From: an uncultured Flavobacteriales bacterium
GTDB taxonomy: Bacteria; Bacteroidota; Bacteroidia; Flavobacteriales; BACL11
Assembly: GCA_905478185.1 (NCBI GenBank)
Contig: CAJQHO010000064.1
Location: 1 to 38,949, forward strand
DNA: 38,949 nucleotides
Direction of reading: 5' to 3'
The translations under genes were made by a program, and so were the position numbers. Positions within the stretch are counted from its first letter, which is position 1, and every line of letters begins with the position of its first letter. This document shows, piece after piece, positions 35,245-38,949 of this stretch. The notes beneath the pieces are model-generated. The model saw only the letters and a program-made list of their open reading frames with translations, did no database searches and was not told where the DNA came from.

Positions 35245-35252
35245 CAAAGATA
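35245..35252 (-). promoter_or_regulatory. -7 promoter element for the DUF4271-hemD operon
   Basis: TATCTTTG on the minus strand is an exact TAnnTTTG match, 21 bases before the ATG at 35223. No clear -33 TTG was found at 17-23 bases. Confidence 0.45.
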
Positions 35253-35287
35253 TATTTTATCATATCATCTATTCGATTAAAAACAAT

Positions 35288-35295
35288 TACTTTTG
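35288..35295 (+). promoter_or_regulatory. -7 promoter element for gcdH
   Basis: TACTTTTG is an exact TAnnTTTG match, 20 bases before the gcdH ATG at 35316. It lies in the same 92-base gap as the opposite-facing DUF4271 promoter. Confidence 0.45.
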
Positions 35296-35315
35296 CATAA
35301 AAATTAACAACTATT

Positions 35316-36494
35316 ATGTCACAAGATTTATACCAAGCACCTGATTATTTTTTAATGGATGAACTCCTAACAGATGAGCATAAAATGATTAGAGATGCTG
35401 CTAGAGAATGGGTGAAAAGAGAGGTTTCTCCAATTATTGAAGAGGCTTGCCAGAAAGCAGAATTCCCAAAACAAATAATAAAAGGATTAGGTGAAATTGG
35501 TGGTTTCGGACCTTACATCCCTGTAGAATATGGTGGTGCTGGGCTTGACCAAATTTCTTATGGACTTATAATGCAAGAGTTAGAAAGAGGAGATAGTGGG
35601 ATTCGCTCTACTTCATCTGTTCAATCTTCATTAGTAATGTACCCAATCTGGAAATACGGTAGTGAAGAACAAAAAATGAAATTTTTACCAAAATTAGCAA
35701 CAGGAGAGCTTATTGGTTGTTTCGGGCTTACTGAGCCTGATCATGGATCCAATCCTGGTGGAATGGTGACTAATATAAAAGATATGGGTGACCATTATAT
35801 ATTAAATGGCGCTAAAATGTGGATTTCAAATTCTCCTTTTGCTGATGTTGCTGTAGTATGGGCAAAAAATGATGAAGGAAGGATTAAAGGGGTGTTAGTA
35901 GAGAGAGGAATGGAAGGATTTACTACTCCTGAGACGCACGGCAAATGGAGTTTAAGAGCATCTGCAACTGGAGAGTTGGTTTTTGATAATGTAAAAATTC
36001 CTAAGGATAATATCTTACCAAACAAAGATGGATTAGGAGCTCCACTTGGTTGTTTGGATTCTGCTAGATACGGAATTGCTTGGGGGACAATTGGTACCGC
36101 AATGGATTGTTATGATACTGCTTTAAGATATGCAAAACAAAGAATTCAGTTTGGGAAACCAATTGCTTCTTTTCAATTACAACAAAAAAAATTGGCTGAA
36201 ATGATTACAGAAATCACCAAAGCACAGTTTTTAACTTGGCGTCTGGGGGTTCTTAAGAATGAAGGTAGGGCAACTACGGCACAAATTTCTATGTGTAAAC
36301 GCAACAATGTTGATATGGCACTTAATATCGCTCGTCAAGCAAGACAAATTTTAGGAGCTATGGGAATTACAGGAGAATATTCTATCATGAGACATATGAT
36401 GAATTTAGAATCGGTAATTACTTATGAAGGAACACACGATATTCACTTGTTGATTACAGGAATGGATATTACTGGAGAAAATGCGTTTAAATAA
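35316..36494 (+). CDS. gcdH: Glutaryl-CoA dehydrogenase-like acyl-CoA dehydrogenase
   Basis: FAD-dependent acyl-CoA dehydrogenase of 392 residues. It resembles glutaryl-CoA dehydrogenase, which oxidises and decarboxylates glutaryl-CoA to crotonyl-CoA in lysine and tryptophan breakdown. The substrate-binding arginine region RSTSSVQSSLVMYPI (R97) matches the GCDH pattern RSxxSVQSSLVM, and the catalytic base is E371 in TYEGTHDIHLLITG. ACADs for other substrates lack this SVQSSLVM context. Its product route joins that of the tryptophan operon only if the organism goes through 2-oxoadipate and glutaryl-CoA, which is not shown here. Confidence 0.9.
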   Translation: MSQDLYQAPDYFLMDELLTDEHKMIRDAAREWVKREVSPIIEEACQKAEFPKQIIKGLGEIGGFGPYIPVEYGGAGLDQISYGLIMQELERGDSGIRSTSSVQSSLVMYPIWKYGSEEQKMKFLPKLATGELIGCFGLTEPDHGSNPGGMVTNIKDMGDHYILNGAKMWISNSPFADVAVVWAKNDEGRIKGVLVERGMEGFTTPETHGKWSLRASATGELVFDNVKIPKDNILPNKDGLGAPLGCLDSARYGIAWGTIGTAMDCYDTALRYAKQRIQFGKPIASFQLQQKKLAEMITEITKAQFLTWRLGVLKNEGRATTAQISMCKRNNVDMALNIARQARQILGAMGITGEYSIMRHMMNLESVITYEGTHDIHLLITGMDITGENAFK

Positions 36495-36776
36495 ATGAGA
36501 AATATTTTTAGATTAGTAGCGCTTTTAGAAGGGGTATCATATATACTCCTTCTTTTTGTTGCTGTACCCTTAAAATATTGGGGGGGTGACGAGCAGTGGG
36601 TGAAACTATTAGGAATGCCTCATGGCCTTTTGTTTGTCAGCTATGTAATATTCGCATTTCTAATTAAAGAAAATGAAAATTGGGGAATTAAAGATTTAGG
36701 AATTGTATTACTCGCCTCTATCCTACCCTTTGGTACTTTTTATGTAGAATGGAAATATTTAAAAAAATCTATCTAG
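36495..36776 (+). CDS. DUF3817 family membrane protein
   Basis: 93-residue protein with three predicted transmembrane helices. Typical DUF3817 features are the N-terminal FRLVALLEGVSYILLL and the central KLLGMPHGLLFVSYV, then SILPFGTFYVEWKYLKK at the end. Its function is unknown. It begins directly at the base after the gcdH stop, so it is probably co-translated. Its last codons overlap the terminator of the convergent DUF805 gene. Confidence 0.85.
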   Translation: MRNIFRLVALLEGVSYILLLFVAVPLKYWGGDEQWVKLLGMPHGLLFVSYVIFAFLIKENENWGIKDLGIVLLASILPFGTFYVEWKYLKKSI

Positions 36777-36800
36777 CAAAATATGAATTTTACTAGATAG
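36762..36800 (-). terminator. Intrinsic terminator of the DUF805 gene, overlapping the DUF3817 3' end
   Basis: An inverted repeat, CTATCTAG-c-AAAAT / ATTTT-a-CTAGATAG, at 36769-36800 has an 8-bp plus 5-bp stem, one internal mismatch and a 4-base loop. Read on the minus strand it is followed by ATTTTTTT, so it suits the DUF805 transcript. On the plus strand there is no clean U-run. Confidence 0.6.
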
Positions 36801-36828
36801 AAATTTATAATATAAGAATTTTCCTGAG

Positions 36829-37215
36829 CTATTCTACTGACTTTGGAGAAGGTCCATAAGCGTTTTCTGAGCTGTCTCCATCAGTACACATTAAAACAAG
36901 CAACCAAATACCCCCAATTATTGGGATTAAAGAAATAAACATAAACCAACCACTTTTTCCTAGATCATGTAGTCTTCTAACGCTAACAGCAAGCCCTGGA
37001 ATTACATGTGCTAATGCTGCTAATATATATATCCATCCATAAGGAGTAGTCACTCCATAGCTTATTTCAAAGCCTGTTCCAAGAACCCCGTCTAAAATCA
37101 TTGCAACAATTAATACAATAACATAAAACAAATACCACATCCAAAATTCTTTTCTCCTAGCTCTTCCGCTAAAGTTTGAGAAGTTTTCCATCATTACCTT
37201 TAAATACCATTCCAT
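36829..37215 (-). CDS. DUF805 family membrane protein
   Basis: 128-residue inner-membrane protein with about three or four hydrophobic segments. The DUF805 pattern is clear: FSNFSGRARRKEFWMWYLFY near the N-terminus, SVRRLHDLGKSGWFMFISLIPIIGGIWLL in the middle, and a short polar tail with DGDSSENAYGPSP. The role is unknown; family members (YhaH-like) occur across bacteria. It is single, flanked by 52- and 75-base gaps. Confidence 0.9.
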   Translation of the reverse strand: MEWYLKVMMENFSNFSGRARRKEFWMWYLFYVIVLIVAMILDGVLGTGFEISYGVTTPYGWIYILAALAHVIPGLAVSVRRLHDLGKSGWFMFISLIPIIGGIWLLVLMCTDGDSSENAYGPSPKSVE

Positions 37216-37290
37216 AAATTTATAATTTAATTATTTTCACTTTAATAGTAAGCGACTTAACTATTTTATTACAAGCCTACGAAAAATAAT

Positions 37291-37857
37291 TTAACCCCTC
37301 AAAATTCTTGCTGCTTCCAACAATTCTTTGTACCACGTTTTGCCATATTTTCTAATGAGAGGTTCTTTTAAAAAGACATAAACTGGCACTTCTAATTCAC
37401 TACCGCATTTACAAGCAGGCGCACAGATTTTAATTTCTTCATAATTTACGGCATCAAAATCACGGTACTCTTTTATTCGTATCGGAAATAAATGGCAAGA
37501 AATTGGTTTCTTAAAATCAACTTTACCAGCTAATTGAGCTTTTTCAATAGCACATTTTGAAATTCCTTTTTCCTCAATTACAAAAGCACATTCTCTATTA
37601 TTTACAAGTGGAGTAGTTACTTCTCCCTCAGAATCAAGCACAGCCACCCCTAATTTATCCACCACATCAATCCCTTTTTGTACCATGTAGGGCTTTACCT
37701 GTTCATAAATATCTTCTAAAATAGTTACTTCCTTTTCCAGCAATGGAGCTCCTGCATCTCCATCCACACAACAAGCCCCTTTACAAGCATTTAAATCGCA
37801 AATAAAGTGCTTTTCAAAAACATCTAAAGAAATAATTTTATTGTCAACTTGAATCAT
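37291..37857 (-). CDS. DUF3109 family cysteine-rich protein
   Basis: 188-residue cytoplasmic protein. It has a CxxxxCxxxCC cluster (C20, C25, C29, C30) in CDLNACKGACCVDGDAG and further cysteines in NRECAF, ISKCAIE, ISCHLFPIR and CAPACKCGS, implying a metal or Fe-S site as in YkgJ-type zinc/iron proteins. DUF3109 proteins are common in Bacteroidota and their role is not established. It is divergent from glyS, with a 46-base gap. A near-match -7 box (TAGTTTTA at 37862-37869, minus) lies just before the ATG. Confidence 0.88.
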   Translation of the reverse strand: MIQVDNKIISLDVFEKHFICDLNACKGACCVDGDAGAPLLEKEVTILEDIYEQVKPYMVQKGIDVVDKLGVAVLDSEGEVTTPLVNNRECAFVIEEKGISKCAIEKAQLAGKVDFKKPISCHLFPIRIKEYRDFDAVNYEEIKICAPACKCGSELEVPVYVFLKEPLIRKYGKTWYKELLEAARILRG

Positions 37858-37891
37858 ACGGTAAAACTACATAATAAAATAAGAGAATTAC

Positions 37892-37899
37892 TATTTTTG
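37892..37899 (+). promoter_or_regulatory. -7 promoter element for glyS
   Basis: TATTTTTG is an exact TAnnTTTG match ending four bases before the glyS ATG (37904), so transcription would begin at or beside the start codon. No -33 TTG is visible at the usual distance. Confidence 0.45.
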
Positions 37900-37903
37900 T
37901 GGC

Positions 37904-38949
37904 ATGGCAAATTATGAAGATATCTTTAAAAAAGTAGTGTCCCATGCAAAAGAGTATGGTTATGTTTTTCAATCCTCCGAGATTTATGATGGATTAGCGG
38001 CAGCTTACGATTATGGACCTAATGGAGTAGAATTAAAAAATAATATTAAAAACTATTGGTGGAAATCAATGGTGAACATGCACGAGAATATTGTAGGATT
38101 GGATTCCTCTATTTTCATGCACCCTACTACTTGGAAAGCTTCAGGTCATATTGATGCCTTTAACGACCCTTTAGTCGACAATAAAGATTCTAAAAAAAGA
38201 TACCGTGCTGATGTTTTAATTGAAGATCATATTGCTAAAATTGAAGCTAAAATTGACAAAGATTGTGTGAAAGCTGCCAAGCGTTTTGGAGATGCTTTTA
38301 ACAAAGAAGAATTTTTAACTACCAATGGTAGAATTTTAGACAGGCAAAAACAAATTGATTCTATAAATGAAAAAATGAATGCTTCTCTTTCTTCAGGAGA
38401 TTTAGAAGCTGTAAAAGCATTAATTGAGGAATTGGATATAAAATGCCCTGTTTCAGGAACTAATAATTGGACTGATGTTCGTCAATTTAACTTGATGTTT
38501 AAAACACAAATGGGAGCTACTACTGATGGCGCTTCTGATTTGTATTTAAGACCAGAAACTGCACAAGGTATTTTTGTAAACTTTTTGAATGTACAAAAAA
38601 CAGCTCGTATGAAAATTCCTTTTGGGATTGCTCAAATTGGGAAAGCCTTCCGTAATGAGATTGTAGCGCGCCAGTTTATTTTCAGAATGCGAGAGTTCGA
38701 ACAAATGGAAATGCAATTTTTTGTTCGACCAGGAGAGGAAATGAAATGGTACGAATACTGGAAAGAATTCCGCATGAAATGGCACAATTCACTAGCAATG
38801 GGAGAAGATAATTACCGTTTTCATGACCATGAAAATTTAGCACATTATGCCAATGCTGCTACCGATATTGAATTCAAATTCCCATTCGGATTTAAAGAGT
38901 TAGAAGGAATCCATTCTCGTACTGATTTTGACTTGAAAGCACATCAAGA
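37904..38949 (+). CDS. glyS: Glycyl-tRNA synthetase, 3' end cut by window edge
   Basis: Class II synthetase of the eukaryote-like single-chain (alpha2) type. It is missing from the ORF track because no stop falls in the window. I read an open frame of about 348 codons from ATG 37904, starting [30 protein letters not shown]. Recognisable parts are the class II segment [30 protein letters not shown], and motif 2 GKAFRNEI with [14 protein letters not shown]. Family members are about 450-510 residues, so the C-terminal part with motif 3 and the anticodon-binding domain is outside. It is divergent from the DUF3109 gene. Confidence 0.95.
   Translation, partial: MANYEDIFKKVVSHAKEYGYVFQSSEIYDGLAAAYDYGPNGVELKNNIKNYWWKSMVNMHENIVGLDSSIFMHPTTWKASGHIDAFNDPLVDNKDSKKRYRADVLIEDHIAKIEAKIDKDCVKAAKRFGDAFNKEEFLTTNGRILDRQKQIDSINEKMNASLSSGDLEAVKALIEELDIKCPVSGTNNWTDVRQFNLMFKTQMGATTDGASDLYLRPETAQGIFVNFLNVQKTARMKIPFGIAQIGKAFRNEIVARQFIFRMREFEQMEMQFFVRPGEEMKWYEYWKEFRMKWHNSLAMGEDNYRFHDHENLAHYANAATDIEFKFPFGFKELEGIHSRTDFDLKAHQ

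Noticed and set aside
38546-38785. 79-residue minus-strand ORF
   Set aside because: Lies within the partial glycyl-tRNA synthetase gene, which is absent from the track only because it has no stop in the window.
1-38949. Possible recoding of TAG as a sense codon, suggested by the PAP2 gene
   Set aside because: TAG is used as a normal stop by dnaG, truB, the amidohydrolase and other genes in the window, so genome-wide recoding is ruled out.

Overview
The window is a gene-dense, low-GC chromosomal segment that looks like a member of Bacteroidota, most probably order Flavobacteriales. The evidence for this is a type IX secretion C-terminal tail on one protein, several families typical of that phylum (DUF4271, DUF3098, DUF2279, DUF3109, DUF3817), a fused DAHP synthase/chorismate mutase, the order ftsX-DUF3098-uppP-truB-queA, almost no Shine-Dalgarno sequences, and repeated matches to the Bacteroidota -7 promoter element TAnnTTTG upstream of genes. 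The genus cannot be told from the sequence alone. No stretch above 300 bases lacks a gene; the longest gaps are under 100 bases. I saw no tRNA, rRNA, CRISPR array, insertion sequence or prophage.

Region 1 (1-10019, minus strand) is an eleven-gene, tightly packed operon for oxidative tryptophan breakdown. Read 5'->3' on the minus strand it runs: tryptophan 2,3-dioxygenase, a secreted blue-copper/LRR protein, an atypical SDR, 2-aminomuconate semialdehyde dehydrogenase, a GNAT acetyltransferase, a RidA-type (2-aminomuconate deaminase-like) protein, 3-hydroxyanthranilate dioxygenase, ACMS decarboxylase, a cyclase-family protein (likely kynurenine formamidase), kynureninase, and kynurenine 3-monooxygenase, which is cut by the left window edge. 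Together these can take tryptophan to 4-oxalocrotonate. The decarboxylase pulls flux away from quinolinate/NAD, so the operon looks catabolic. A glutaryl-CoA dehydrogenase gene lies 25 kb away in the same window.

Region 2 (10060-13668, minus) holds a UbiA-like membrane protein and leucyl-tRNA synthetase. Region 3 (13739-18661, plus) holds ftsX, a DUF3098 protein, uppP, truB, queA, ispD and a GNAT gene. Region 4 (18658-24329) is an amidohydrolase on minus, then rlmN, a polyprenyl synthetase and dnaG on plus, ending in a PAP2 phosphatase gene interrupted by an in-frame TAG.

Region 5 (24312-28617, minus) carries recJ, the DAHP synthase/chorismate mutase, rsmI and a DUF2279 protein. Region 6 (28678-30331, plus) carries tdk and alr. 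Region 7 (30316-35223, minus) carries an O-antigen-ligase-like protein, an S41 protease, yidD, rnpA, a strong terminator, hemD and a DUF4271 protein. Region 8 (35316-38949) carries gcdH and a DUF3817 gene on plus, DUF805 and DUF3109 genes on minus, and the start of glycyl-tRNA synthetase on plus.

Most of the window is ordinary housekeeping. The most unusual items are the secreted cupredoxin-LRR fusion and the non-canonical SDR inside the kynurenine operon, the interrupted PAP2 gene, and compact divergent promoters with near-leaderless starts. I did not find a clearly new multi-gene system.
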